A stretch of DNA of 47,780 nucleotides. Source: Nemertoderma westbladi (taxonomy: Eukaryota; Xenacoelomorpha; Nemertodermatida; Nemertodermatidae). The stretch covers positions 1 through 47,780 of the forward strand of contig JAUCBJ010005695.1 of assembly GCA_032718475.1 (NCBI GenBank), written 5' to 3'. A program made the position numbers and the translations under genes. The notes beneath the pieces are model-generated. The model saw only the letters and a list, made by a program, of their open reading frames with translations. It did no database searches and was not told the DNA's origin. This document shows, in pieces, positions 31,812 through 42,503 of the stretch. Positions within the stretch are counted from its first letter, which is position 1. Every line of letters starts with the position of its first letter.

Positions 31812-33037
31812 TGTAAAAGCCTTTGCTGAATTGCCCCGTTATTTTTATTATCTTTTACATTAAAATACTCTGTAGTTGATTTAATAAGTGTAAGAGACCG
31901 TATTATTGCTGTATCGGTGTTTTTAGAGGATCTAAGACCTATTTCCTCCGTATGTGTACTGTGAAAGGCATATTTTATGATTCTATGGCAATTCGTGACG
32001 CAAAGGGGTGATAGCTACTCTTGAACAGTAGTTACTATGACTACGGTTAACAGCTGACATTCATACGTGTTGATTTCCTTTGTTCTACGGCGTCTCTCAG
32101 TTCAGTCAGCCAATTAGAGCGTTTTTGTGGCTCCTTGTACAGAAAATTTCCGAGAAATGACGCAATGCCTATGTGCAGTGTTTACATTCAGTCCTGAGCC
32201 AAAGAAAGAACGGCTTGGAAGTATTTTGTGCTTTACTGTTTTTAGTCTTACACTAGTAGGTTTAATTATAAAGGGCATATATCCTTTAACCTGCGGACTG
32301 CTGACTGATCATACATGCTGACTGCTGAAACATTGCAAACTCGTAACAATCAGTGTTCAGTTGTTGTTTTATACTGCTATTTACCGTCAGTTCTTCATAA
32401 TATGGTTGATGAATTATTATATTTGGAATAACGATAAACAACCCCGAAACCCAATATTCTTGATATACCGAAGGTAAGAGAGAAGGGTTACAGATAAACG
32501 ATTGTGACTTATGTTAAAGTGGTTTGAAGTGAATCTAATGTTATTTGATAGACCCTACATGAGTCAGCCTGTGTTCCTTTTATATGTGACTAAAATCAGT
32601 GAAGATTGGCAGATTAGTGTGCAGTATTGTGCAGCATTGTGTATGAGTGAGTCTGTTAAAGAAGCAATTCCTAAAGAATGCGCCATATATGTGAATTATA
32701 ATTAAGCCATATCGTTGTGAGTAGTTTAAGTCATAACTCTGTTTATATAGATAAAGCGCCACGTCCTAAAGGAACTGTTAATATTCCCGAAGGTAAATAA
32801 TATTGTCAGAGATTATATAATACTGTCAGTCGAATAATACATTAGGCTTACATAGCAACAAAATTAAACCGTCGAACCCAATCTCCCGGGAATATCCAGC
32901 GGGTGAATGGTCGCGCACGGATTGGTTTCGACTAGTGTAGTGAATCAAATACGTGTCATAGACTAAAAACTGATTTAATATCTAGAAGACATCTTAATTT
33001 GGTGGGTTAAACCGCCAAAGGTCTGAAAGCGCGAACA
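31812..33037 (+). repeat. 3' LTR of the BEL/Pao element
   Basis: This is the same 1,226 bp as the 5' LTR, offset by exactly 9,172, with TGTAAAAG...GCGAACA ends. It is followed by AGTAG (33038-33042), the right target duplication. Confidence 0.95.
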
Positions 33038-33042
33038 AGTAG
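33038..33042. repeat. Target-site duplication AGTAG, right
   Basis: AGTAG directly follows the terminal CA of the 3' LTR and matches 22635-22639. Confidence 0.9.
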
Positions 33043-33168
33043 TGTCCCACTATTATCAGCCCAACGAGAATATTTGGCCTTAATTTATTTTTAATATATT
33101 ACATACATAACATATCATAGCCAAATTTTAAACTTATCCTTTCTTTCAATTAAAAATCTGAAAACTCT

Positions 33169-33354
33169 AAAAATGCTCTAAAAACGCAATTATACCAATA
33201 AAAATGCTCTAAAAACGCAATTATACCAACAAAAATGCTCTAAAAACGCAATTATACCAATCAAAATGCTCTAAAAACGCAATTATACCAATAAAAATGC
33301 TCTAAAAACGCAATTATACCAATAAAAATGTTCTAAAAACGCAGTTATACCAAT
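33169..33354. repeat. 31-bp minisatellite, six units
   Basis: Exactly 186 bp form six 31-bp units built on AAAAATGCTCTAAAAACGCA followed by ATTATACCAAT. Units differ at only a few bases (AAC or ATC near the junction, TTCTAA and GCAGT in the last). It lies 127 bp beyond the BEL target duplication and ~690 bp from the 3' end of receptor copy 2. Confidence 0.95.
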
Positions 33355-34039
33355 AATGATAAACAAAGTACTGAGATGACAGAATCACAGTATCTCTCAT
33401 AAAATGAAGGAATAAGCTATGGTTAGATGTATCGAGTGCTGTTTCATTATTAATTTTCAATACAAGTTTAAGGGAAATATACCAAAAAATTAACTTAACA
33501 GATACATATAACATAATAGGTTTTATCTCGATATCATAATTGTTTATCATAATTGATATCATAATTGTTTGCACTTGATCTTTACGTATATGTGTTGCTG
33601 GGCATCACTTTGGCCCTGAGAGCCTTATTCATTTTAATTATTACTCAACTTCTAATGTAGATCTCTGACTCATGTGTTACTGTAACTATGGGTTATTAAT
33701 TCATAACACAGGTAAAACTTAATTATCCTTATATTATACTTTAAATATGTTGCTCATAAAATTCAATATCTTATGTTTCATTTTACTACTATATATATGG
33801 GTCATAGATGAGACTCGCTCGTTATGATTTTGTGAAAACTTTAACAATCTTCACCATATCATTTGAGGCAAAATTTTTAATAATTGCATAATTTCCATCA
33901 AATAAACAAAGATATATACTACTTTATTCAGTAGCTACTCGAGTTCATAATATAACGACATAACTTATACATAATAGAACTTCATGAGACACATGATTGT
34001 CACTCAGTGATAAGTTCATCGTGGTTCTTCTTCTGATAC
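33355..34039. other. Downstream flank of receptor copy 2
   Basis: AT-rich sequence without a recognisable gene. The ~25 bp after the receptor stop (minus strand) still resembles the flank of copy 1; beyond that similarity is lost. Confidence 0.5.
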
Positions 34040-35407
34040 TCAGTAGTCATGTTGGTATTCAAATTCATTTTTGGCCGCCAATCGTAGATATAAAACGAAA
34101 TATACAATATTAACAATGAAAAATGACCCAGGAAATATTATTCGGCTGAAGTGATCAATCTTTACTGAATAGCTTCCATAGGATTTTAAATGAGATTTTC
34201 GTTTTCTCTGTCGCATTACCGGTTTGGATACTGACCTGAAAGGACTCTTATCTTCCAAACTACTGTTAGCATTGTGGCACACACGGTGCTGTATAATTTG
34301 GTTTGGTTGTCGTGATGTTCTATAAATTATAGGACTTAAATCTCTACTACGCTTGTTAAATTCCTTTTTGTTAGCCTTTATAGTTACCGCATTTGTTTCA
34401 GAGTCAAAGTAGCAAACAGCGCTAAATATTAAAAGAGCACCAAAAACGTACACAAAGCATATGGCAAAGTAAACATCAATTGCTTTAACTTCACTGACTT
34501 TGGGCATTGAGTTAGCTGTTGATCCTACTAGTGTTATCAGCGACAGTACAGTGGTCACTGATATGGTAGCACGCGCTGGTACTGAATTTGCTTTTATCCA
34601 AAATGACATCCAGGACAGCACAACAATAAGGGTGGCTGGAAAATAAATGCGAATGAGATAGTAGGTGAGTTGTCGGTGGAACACAAAAACTACTTGAAGG
34701 CTAGAGAATTGTCCGGTAGAGAAATTCAGTGAAGCTTCTTCTGTACTGAAACCTCTCAAGGAAAATTGAGAGAGTTTGAGATTTGCCACTGGCTCTACTG
34801 CGCTTTCATTCTTGTTTTTACTTCTTTTCCACTTCAAGCGAACATGGTCTGTTGTATAGCCATAATTTTCCATATGCAAATGACATGACTGATAATCCAT
34901 AGGAAAATATGATAACGACATAGGGCATTTGGATATAACCGTAACTCTTGCGCTGTAGAGGATTTCACCAGTTGGGTATATACGTAGCAACACATTAGGT
35001 GTCATGACGTCATGCTTGGCCGATAGTAAAGATTCCGGGAAATAGGTGTCTGGCAACCACAGTTGAGGAAGAAATGATGAAGATATTGCCAATGGTTCCC
35101 CATCAGTTGTTGTGGCATTGAATGCAAGACGAGGGTCAGTCCAGTACTGTCGTAAAGCAAAGTCGATTCTGAAGTTCATATCTGTTTCACTGATTGGCCC
35201 CATAGAATCAGCACTGATGGTAACCCAAACATCCAGAGGCTGTTCATAAAGATAAGGACGAAGGCGATTGTCATAGCCTATGAGGAGAGAGTCTAATAAA
35301 CTACTCAAATGGTGTCTATTTTCTGCCGAGTTCACATTATTTAGATTGGAAGTAGCTAGTGAGTTAATAGTGACAATTAATATAAGCAATCGACATAATG
35401 AATACAT
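34040..35407 (-). CDS. Cys-loop ligand-gated chloride channel subunit, GABA-A/glycine-receptor-like (copy 2)
   Basis: This intact single-exon frame of 455 residues is a paralogue of 16769-18124. The signal peptide, loop A WLPDTYF, Cys-loop (C161, C175), loop B NYGYTT, loop C FSTGQF, PAR before M2 and the M2-M3 linker PKVSEVKAID are all the same. Differences in the first ~240 residues are few (E56Q, A68S, S114P, K223E with YS to AS beside it, N236S). After M3 the proteins diverge strongly: the start of the M3-M4 loop is largely different, three or four residues are inserted before M4, and M4 itself differs. Both copies should be functional anion channel subunits. The differing cytoplasmic loops suggest different trafficking or regulation, which is inference. 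Confidence 0.93.
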   Translation of the reverse strand: MYSLCRLLILIVTINSLATSNLNNVNSAENRHHLSSLLDSLLIGYDNRLRPYLYEQPLDVWVTISADSMGPISETDMNFRIDFALRQYWTDPRLAFNATTTDGEPLAISSSFLPQLWLPDTYFPESLLSAKHDVMTPNVLLRIYPTGEILYSARVTVISKCPMSLSYFPMDYQSCHLHMENYGYTTDHVRLKWKRSKNKNESAVEPVANLKLSQFSLRGFSTEEASLNFSTGQFSSLQVVFVFHRQLTYYLIRIYFPATLIVVLSWMSFWIKANSVPARATISVTTVLSLITLVGSTANSMPKVSEVKAIDVYFAICFVYVFGALLIFSAVCYFDSETNAVTIKANKKEFNKRSRDLSPIIYRTSRQPNQIIQHRVCHNANSSLEDKSPFRSVSKPVMRQRKRKSHLKSYGSYSVKIDHFSRIIFPGSFFIVNIVYFVLYLRLAAKNEFEYQHDY

Positions 35408-35884
35408 ATTATAGAATTAGATTAAAATGATTGAACAAGAAAATAAAAACCCTACTGTAAATTCAATAATTAATATTATTTAAATATAAATGTTAATTTT
35501 ATTATTTTAGATTAACCAAATGCAAAAAGGAGATTTTCTTCCATCGATTTCTTCAATCTGGCCTCATAAGTACTAAACAAACAGACTAAAATGAAACTAA
35601 AGCGAAACAATTCAGATGTCTAACATGATACTTGTGGGTAGTAGATCAGTTTAATGTAAAACCTACAGTATGTGGATGCAGTGTTTGAAGTCGAATTCAC
35701 AGAAGCTAATTTGGTATTTATATATCTGAACATCGTTTTAACTACCTGGTATCAACATTGCTGCTCTTTGGTACTGGTATCACCAATCTTCTACTACTAA
35801 TGAGACACATGTGCTATAGAAAAAGTAGCTAAAGTAGGCCTACAAGATAAATTCCAGTTAAAAAATGAACTATCAACATGTCAA
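35408..35884. other. Upstream flank of receptor copy 2
   Basis: The ~20 bp before the ATG (CTAATTCTATAAT) are shared with copy 1. Further upstream there is only diverged similarity (TAGGGTTTTTAT versus TAGGTTTTTAT). The promoter is not identifiable. Confidence 0.45.
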
Positions 35885-36160
35885 TTATGATGATGATCAG
35901 CCTGTACTAAGGTGCAGTTCCGGTAGACCTCCCTCAGATCTCATGGTCAGCCATAGACTTTTCTAGTTCATCAGGAGGCGCTTGAGGAAGGTCATTCCCT
36001 AAACACCACATCTGTTCTCACTGCTGCCGCAGCACAATGTTGTGTACAGGTTGATCCTGCAAGCGAAAACAGTGCCCAGCAAACTTCAGCTGGTGTCTCT
36101 ACATGTTGAAGCTGGGTCTTGGCAATGAGATGTTCCAATAGTTTTATACGACCTCATTGC
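35885..36160 (-). pseudogene. LINE 3'-end fragment (C-terminal domain plus tail)
   Basis: The minus strand reads LRRHQLKFAGHCFRLQDQPVHNIVL, a decayed form of the LINE-A-type C-terminal motif. A later SMADHE matches the end seen in the fragment at 45050-45290, and the piece ends in a GATCATCATCAT-type tail. It has frame breaks and represents a subfamily with a different 3' end from LINE-A. Confidence 0.6.
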
Positions 36161-38427
36161 TTATGTAACTAACTAACTTTATGAACCAACAAATTACCAA
36201 AAATACAAATTCTAATACTAGGTCGAGCAACCTTGGAAAAAATCGTATTCTCATATCTTTCAATTGCGGAAGTAAACCTTGAGGTCGCAACGGTAGGTTA
36301 CCCAATGGTAGGCTGCCATTGCCATTGGTTGATTTGATGGTTATTTTACCACCGACCTTTGTATGTACGGCTAGCCTTTAGTTGCTTACCTCCCACCTAT
36401 TCATTGGCCCTCGGCCCTGCTGAGTGCTGCCGACTAATAGGTAGGGGTCCATACTAAACCATATGCGCCTCCAGGGTTAGGTTACCTAACCATGATACAT
36501 CCTGTATAGATATTGATTGCAAAGATGCATACCAATGCGCCTAAGCCTTCAATGGTGCCCTATGCATGCATTATAGCCTTTGGTGCCTTCTTTAGTTGAC
36601 CCACCCACTGTGATCAACTAATTATTGTTGAATTGGCTACTGATGCTGTACCACCATATCACCGCCATATTGGTAGCAGGATCTGCTGACCCTGACCTGA
36701 CCATTTAATTGTACCTACAAAATACCAGTAATAATTATTTATATCGTAGACGACTAGACGACAACTAGACTTACTTATCTGAGTGAAGAATTATTTATAA
36801 TCGTGATGTTAAAAGCACAGAGAGAAAATCATATGGTAGGTTAGCCTGTTTTCATGATGGACATATGAGTAATAATCACTCCCCTCCCTCAGCCACACCA
36901 AAGAGTAGCTTATGCCAAGCCTCGCCCATTCCACGGGCACTACTAACCTTGCCACCTGTTGTCTTACAATATAGTATCATTATATCATTAATTAGTGTAA
37001 TTACAGTAGCTCACAAATAGTAGTGGAACACTTCTAATGGGATCTATTAGCTCGAAAATAGCCTTCCCAAAAACCAACTTTGAGACATTCGATGTAAGTC
37101 GCAACCTACATAATGTATCTGTCGCATGCAATACCAACTAGTTAATGCAATCCAGTACTGGAAGCTGTTTATTCTAATATAATATGATGATGATGATAAG
37201 ATGATAGAAAACAGATAATGTGGTCTAACACAATATCAAATTATGGGCGGTATCTAAATTGTCCTAATAATTGTCCTTTAGCAGGTCGGAATCCCCCTAA
37301 TTTTTTTCAAATTTCAATTAAATTCTACGTCTTTTCTGATGGCCTGGCCGGATTTTTAATTTTCAAACTATTTACTGTAGCTACAACTGTATTAGCAATA
37401 TTTAACCATCTCTGTTAGCTTTCTTTTTCGTCTTTCGAATGAAATCTCGCTTTCATTGAAACCGCCTTCATCTGCAGATTCCAAATCGGAAAACATTAAT
37501 TCTCAATCTCAAAAACTCCGTTTCACCAATAACTTTCGGAGAAATTCAGGACCTAGACGTTGCATGCAATCAGTGATCAGCTGATCAGCAGCCAGCTGAT
37601 CGGTAGGTTTCGCCCCGCAGCTGAAGGCATTCTCAGGAGGCCAAGCCAGGAAATGTAGAGAGAAATTCACAAAGGGAGACAGAACGAGTATTGAATGAAG
37701 AGAGAGGTCTGTAGGTAACTAGCCACTGGGAAGCAGCACCACAAACTTACTTACCTTTTACTTAACATGCTTGATAATAAATAAATATAATTATTAATTA
37801 TTGGTTTTCAAGCTTCTACCTCAATAAGTGTTCACTAACTGGCTATTATATTATGAGCCCTAATTGAATATATCATTGTGTGGATGGTGAATGTGCTGTT
37901 CATAATGTTCTAACTCTAAGTTTACTGAAAGTGACTCATAAAAGATTGTGGGGGCGGTCTGCGAGAATTTTAATTAAATAAAAAATTAAAAGGTAATTTA
38001 ACATGAGTTTAACAACATGAGTCGGGTTGGCATTGTGGCGTGGAAACACCGCGTGAAGATGTATCAAATAATTTTGCGGGGATGTTATTCGGGTTAATAT
38101 TATCCACAGACAGGCATCTAAAGCCTCCCCGTGGGTGAAAGTCATTGGGTTAATCCAGGTCTCGTAGCAGCAGATATACCCAAGTTGATAAGCGATAAAT
38201 CGAGTGTCTCTGGACAGTTAATTTCTGATTGTATTATTAATGCAGCACCTGTGCTCACTCAATCACTCTCTGTTATATGTCGTGTACATGGTTCGGTCCC
38301 ATAACTATTTATCATACATGGGAAACAAATAAGCTTTTTCCCGAAGGGGCACAAGGGAATTAAAGCTATTTGTTTTTCATTTAATACGTAATTTATTTCC
38401 ATAATTTTTATTTCCATATTTATTTCC
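36161..38427. other. Intergenic stretch, no gene seen
   Basis: No coding frame with recognisable domains. Local palindromes occur: GGTTAGGTTACCTAACC near 36475 and TGATCAGCTGATCA near 37574. This may hold old, unrecognised repeats. Confidence 0.45.
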
Positions 38428-38515
38428 ATGGATCAGCACGGTCTAGTGGTAACATTGCTGGGCCTCCAATAAGGAGGCCCTGGTTCGATCCCTAGGTGGG
38501 ACAACACTGTTTGGG
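38428..38515 (+). ncRNA. tRNA-like pol III head, probably SINE
   Basis: An A-box-like CGGTCTAGTGG lies at 38439-38449 and a perfect B box GGTTCGATCCC at 38482-38492, spaced as in tRNA genes. CCTGG and CTAGG around the B box can form a T-arm. The anticodon-arm region is a 7-bp stem, GGCCTCC-AATAA-GGAGGCC. No matching 7-bp acceptor stem is evident, so a tRNA-derived SINE fits better than a working tRNA gene. The extent past 38515 is unclear. Confidence 0.5.
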
Positions 38516-38547
38516 CATAATGCTTTAAATGCTACAGCATTGATGAA

Positions 38548-38772
38548 TTGAGCAAGACTTTCGATTTGGTTGATTGGGTTTCGCGTTTCTTACAACTATC
38601 TATTGAAAAAAACAGGGGGCAATCGTTTAGGGTGAAGTGGGTTGGTCATGTGTCTGATAATTTCGGCACATCACATGGAGTCCAGCAAGGTTCGCTTACC
38701 CTAAATACGTCAGTACAGAAACTTAGAATCCCGCAGGTGGGCTGTTGGGTTCTAGATGGTGGTTATATCTAA
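38548..38772 (+). pseudogene. Non-LTR reverse transcriptase fragment
   Basis: The frame reads MSKTFDLVDW, a decayed form of the D-F-S-K-A-F-D RT block, then VKWVGHVSDNFGTSHGVQQGS, matching the G-V-P-Q-G-S block of Jockey/CR1-like RTs. The FADD region is absent. The family differs from LINE-A, whose equivalent block is GVLQGDTLAP. Confidence 0.55.
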
Positions 38773-38837
38773 ATATACTATTACTTTTTAAGTTATAATC
38801 ACGTTTATTTAAATTTATTTAGTTATTTTATTTAACG

Positions 38838-39530
38838 ACTTCCAGTACCTTTGGTCGTGGATAGAGAGCAGCAGAATGGCGGAATAGACATAGAAGTTAG
38901 GAAAGCAAAGGTGGGTTATCTCTATCAAAAATGGATACCATCTGGAAATCATACTTCTCCCGTCTTTTGAGTTCTTTCGAGCCACAGTGGAAAGTGTACT
39001 TTTTAATCAGGGATGAGACCTGGGCACTTCTTACGTATAGGGGACCCTCCTGAATGCTTATTTCAGGATCACACCAAATCATACAAAAAAAAGTAAAAAG
39101 TAATAGAGAAGGTTACAGTGGTAGCCAGAAGGAACCAAAACAATAAACGATTTGAAAAAATAAAAGAACAGAAAATTGCAAAAAAATGCCGAAAGCTGTC
39201 TGCATTCAGGGGGGTCCCCTCATTCGTAACCAGTCCCGAGACCGGGACACTAACGAAATTACTTGAACAACGATGGATGTTCACTACAAAACTGCCAAAC
39301 ATCAGCTGGAGACAAACACATGACAAAATCCGAACATTATGGTACAATACCGCCTTTAAGATTCATTAAGATTCAGTGGGCACTGCTGGAGACGTAATGA
39401 CGATGTCATGCCAACACGCGGACGGCCGGCTATGACATAAGACCAACTTGGAACGGATACTGGACATGGGAGAAACGAAAACCATGCAGAATCGGGAAGC
39501 CTGGAGGGAGCGTAGATTTAGTTTGTAAAT
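38838..39530 (+). pseudogene. Decayed LINE-C copy interrupted by a MITE
   Basis: Similarity to the LINE-C copy at 20037: GACTTCCAGTACCTT, GTGGATAGAGAGCAGCA, GACATAGAAGTTAGGAAAGC, ATGGATACCATCTGGAAATC, then, after an insertion at 39031-39229, CTTGAACAACGAT, AACATCAGCTGGAGACAA and GATTCAGTGGGCACTGCTGG. Many indels. The 3' TAG tail is missing. Confidence 0.7.
39031..39229. mobile_element. ~199-bp MITE inside LINE-C pseudogene
   Basis: The block starts TTACGTATAGGGGACCCTCC and ends with the inverted form GGGGTCCCCTCATTCGTAA, giving terminal inverted repeats of ~27 bp. It interrupts LINE-C between the parts matching GGTGAGACCTGGACACT and ACTTGAACAACG. The flanks carry an apparent 14-bp repeat, GAGACCTGGGCACT and GAGACCGGGACACT, so a target duplication or longer insertion is possible. 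Confidence 0.7.
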
Positions 39531-39539
39531 TTTAACCTT

Positions 39540-42110
39540 TCAATATTATATATTAATAAACTTTACTCCGCCAGAGACGGTTTAAAAAAATTTTAATGTA
39601 AAGCACTGACTAGCATTGACTCTGATCCAAATTATAGAAAAACTAAATATTCTCCCTATTTTTCAGTTTAATTGGAAGCCTAATTAATATGCATTTCTAT
39701 GATTGACAAATGTATTCATTGGGTGTTAATTTTGGGTTCAGTTATAGTTTAGAACAGTTAATCAAGGTACTTTTCAACATGATCGTTAATTACAGATAGT
39801 ACAGCTGTATAATTATTAATATATAATTAAACAAAATTATTAAATGATGTGATTTAATCAGGAACTTTGGATGCAACTCAATAGGAAATGCAACGAAAAA
39901 ATGAATTCGCCAGATAATATTTATTAATATTTAATAAAAAAATATTTTGATTTGATTAAAAAACAATTTGTACTTTCATTAAGTTTTACACTTTTAAAAA
40001 ATTCACGTGAGATTAAATAAATTTATTACTGGCCTAACAGCACTGCGTTCATGCGTATTCCGTCTGCTATAGGCTATTCTAATTCTAGACAGGCCTTTAT
40101 CATATTGGTGATAAATCATTCTGAATTCTCGATTTCTCGGCCTCTTTTATCCGCAATCAAGTGGAATTATAACAACTCCGACAGGGCTGTTACCGCGCAC
40201 AACCAACCTCAAATAATAGGCCTACCTAATACCTGTGTGTTGGCGACGACTTCACCTTACATCCAGTTTACCTCAGCAGAAAACCCTTCATCCTTGACTA
40301 CCAACGAGTGCCTGGCGGAGTGACACGTATCCGTTTAATGAGCCAGCGTCTACGAGACTGGGCGTTGATGGTCCCGCATCCCACGCAACTAAAGAACCTG
40401 CGACGATACGGACTATACAAGATGAGAGAAACGTAAACGTACTTTATTGATTCCCCGAGAAGCCACGCTCCGCGAAAATTTCAAACTATTAGAATTCCAA
40501 AATTTAAAAACACTCTAAAAGCGAAACGGCAAGTCTGTGCAAATATATTTTTAACGTACTGTAGTTGAGTTATTCGCCATAGAAAGTTAATAATCCGTAT
40601 ATTATTGTTTGTGTTAAATGTTATTTTTACAAAATTTAAACAAACAACTACATTACTAGACTCCGTGTTAATATTGTCAAAATACGTACAGTATTATTCG
40701 ATAGGGTTCTAATACTATTTCTAGTCAGGATATATTTTTAATGCTGTAATATTATGGTTTTGTTCAGAAATGGAAAAAATTTATTTATTAATTTATAAAA
40801 TACTCCGTATAAAATACGCGACCTCTCTGTGCCTCCGGGGTGGTAGGAGGCCGTGGCGGGGCCTCGGGTTTGGGGATGGGGCGGGGATTCGGGGTGTTGA
40901 CCGAGATATGTACTGATTACATATCTGTTTCTTTATTGTAAATATTTATTGTTAACCTGTGCTTCTATCTTAATTATTCTACTTAATTAATTTGTGATCA
41001 TTTGTGCTTCGCCTGATTTTATATTTTATTAATGGAATAATAAATTGATGATTTATTAATTTATATTTATTATATTTTTATTTATAATTTATTTATATAT
41101 TTTTAATAACTTAAAGCTTAGTTTAATTTGATTGGTTTCTGTGCTGTATTATTTGTATTCTTTTCCATTTTTTTTTTGTATATCTTTATTTACTCTAAGT
41201 TTTCGTGTGAAAATATGTGTTTGTTAAATTGTCTATTAATTACTACAGCGCTGCTACAAGCGCTACCTAACTACAGTAACTAACTATCGATACCAATCAA
41301 GCACAACTTCTAGAGGAATGCCGAACCGAATACCTTGGCTTGGTAAATTTGTATATTATAATGAAATTAGTTCCAGTTTCAAATCGTAAATCTTACGGTG
41401 TTGGGGTGTCTGGTGGGGGTGGGGACACCCCCCAGGGGTGAACAACTGTTTTGTTTAATACTTAGATTTTCCCCCCGGGGGGGTGGGGGGGGGGGGGGGG
41501 GGCATCAAGAGTCCCTATCTCTCCTCGACAATGTCCCTTTCTCCATATCAATAAATTATCATTTACTCTCTTCCATTATGGTGTGTCTAGTGACGTGTGT
41601 GTAAACCGATTATTCCTGTTGCAAAACTTGAGTTTATAATCTTGTATTTTAGACTTTAGACTAAACTTGTATTTTCTTATCTTTCTAACCACAAGACCCC
41701 ATGGGAAACCCAAAACATACAGGCGAATCAACTAAAGCAATATACTTTGACTTAGATTGGCCTACAGACTTTACACATTTTCATTTTTATCATTTCTGCT
41801 CTTGTCACTACTTTGTACGAGTCGTTAGTGTAGCAAAGTAGATGTGAAATAATTTTTAGTATATAAATATATATTAAGATTTTAGCTAAAAGGGTGGCGC
41901 GTAAGGGTTCTCCAACTGTGCCAACTGAATTGTAATGGATTAAAGGATTAAACGAAATATTAAGTATAAAATTACGTAATACATGACAAACAAATAGTTT
42001 TATTTCCCTAAGGACCCCGTTCGCTAGGGAAATAAATAATTGTAGATATCGGGTTCGGTGGGAAATAATTCTTTATTGCCGCACGCGATATAGATACTTA
42101 AATTTATTTA
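39540..42110. other. Intergenic stretch, no gene seen; G-rich tracts
   Basis: Mostly AT-rich. A GC-rich island lies at 40840-40895 (GGTGGTAGGAGGCCGTGG and runs of GGGG). A C6G7TG18 tract lies at 41471-41502. These could form G-quadruplexes. No recognisable gene. Confidence 0.5.
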
Positions 42111-42119
42111 AATTATACT

Positions 42120-42330
42120 ATACAGCCTGCTATCACAGTCGCAGACTGTCGTGAGTGACAGTCTGCTGGTGAGAATTGTCGTGGTGGACAAGTAATGCCT
42201 TTCATCAAACGACTGCTTAAGGACACTGGACTTGGTAACTTATTGATAAACTAGGTAAGTGCATAGCTGTCCGTGAGATCTGAGGAAGTTATGTTGATGG
42301 GTCGGCCGTGACTGATTATTGGTGCAGCCG
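42120..42330 (+). pseudogene. LINE C-terminal fragment
   Basis: The block reads GENCRGGQVMPFIKRLLKDTGL in one frame, matching the GGQPMTFLRRILKDTGL motif of LINE-A, followed by a segment related to the end of the fragment at 45050-45290. It is short and decayed. Confidence 0.55.
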
Positions 42331-42503
42331 ATCACAATTAAATTATATTTAAATTGTTATTTATTAATATATTTTAACAAACTATATACTGACAGCTCAC
42401 AATAAATGTAATAGACTGGAGAGTTTGTTCATATAAAATTAACTCTAGAAATAAATTAGTTTTACTAGTTTTTCCAATGGTTAATTACTCATTAAAATAT
42501 GTG

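Larger units (their letters stand above)
22640..33037 (+). mobile_element. Complete but internally deleted BEL/Pao LTR retrotransposon (10.4 kb)
   Basis: The element is bounded by two 1,226-bp LTRs (22640-23865 and 31812-33037) that read the same base for base by eye, with TGT...ACA ends. AGTAG lies directly outside both ends, at 22635-22639 and 33038-33042, the 5-bp duplication typical of BEL/Pao. The inside holds a 2.1-kb leader, a gag-protease frame, a short post-RNase-H segment, and ~2.8 kb without retroviral domains. RT, the RNase H core and integrase are missing. Identical LTRs mean recent insertion, so it was probably mobilised in trans by a relative. A diverged copy in the other orientation lies at 1-4248. 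Confidence 0.93.

Noticed and set aside
33169-33354. Direct repeats considered as a CRISPR array
   Set aside because: Units are contiguous 31-mers without distinct spacers, in a eukaryotic context. This is a minisatellite.
38428-38515. Functional tRNA gene
   Set aside because: A and B boxes are present, but no 7-bp acceptor stem pairs around them, so a SINE or tRNA-derived fragment is more likely.
41398-41604. Glycine-run ORF
   Set aside because: Generated by the G18 tract; no other evidence for coding.
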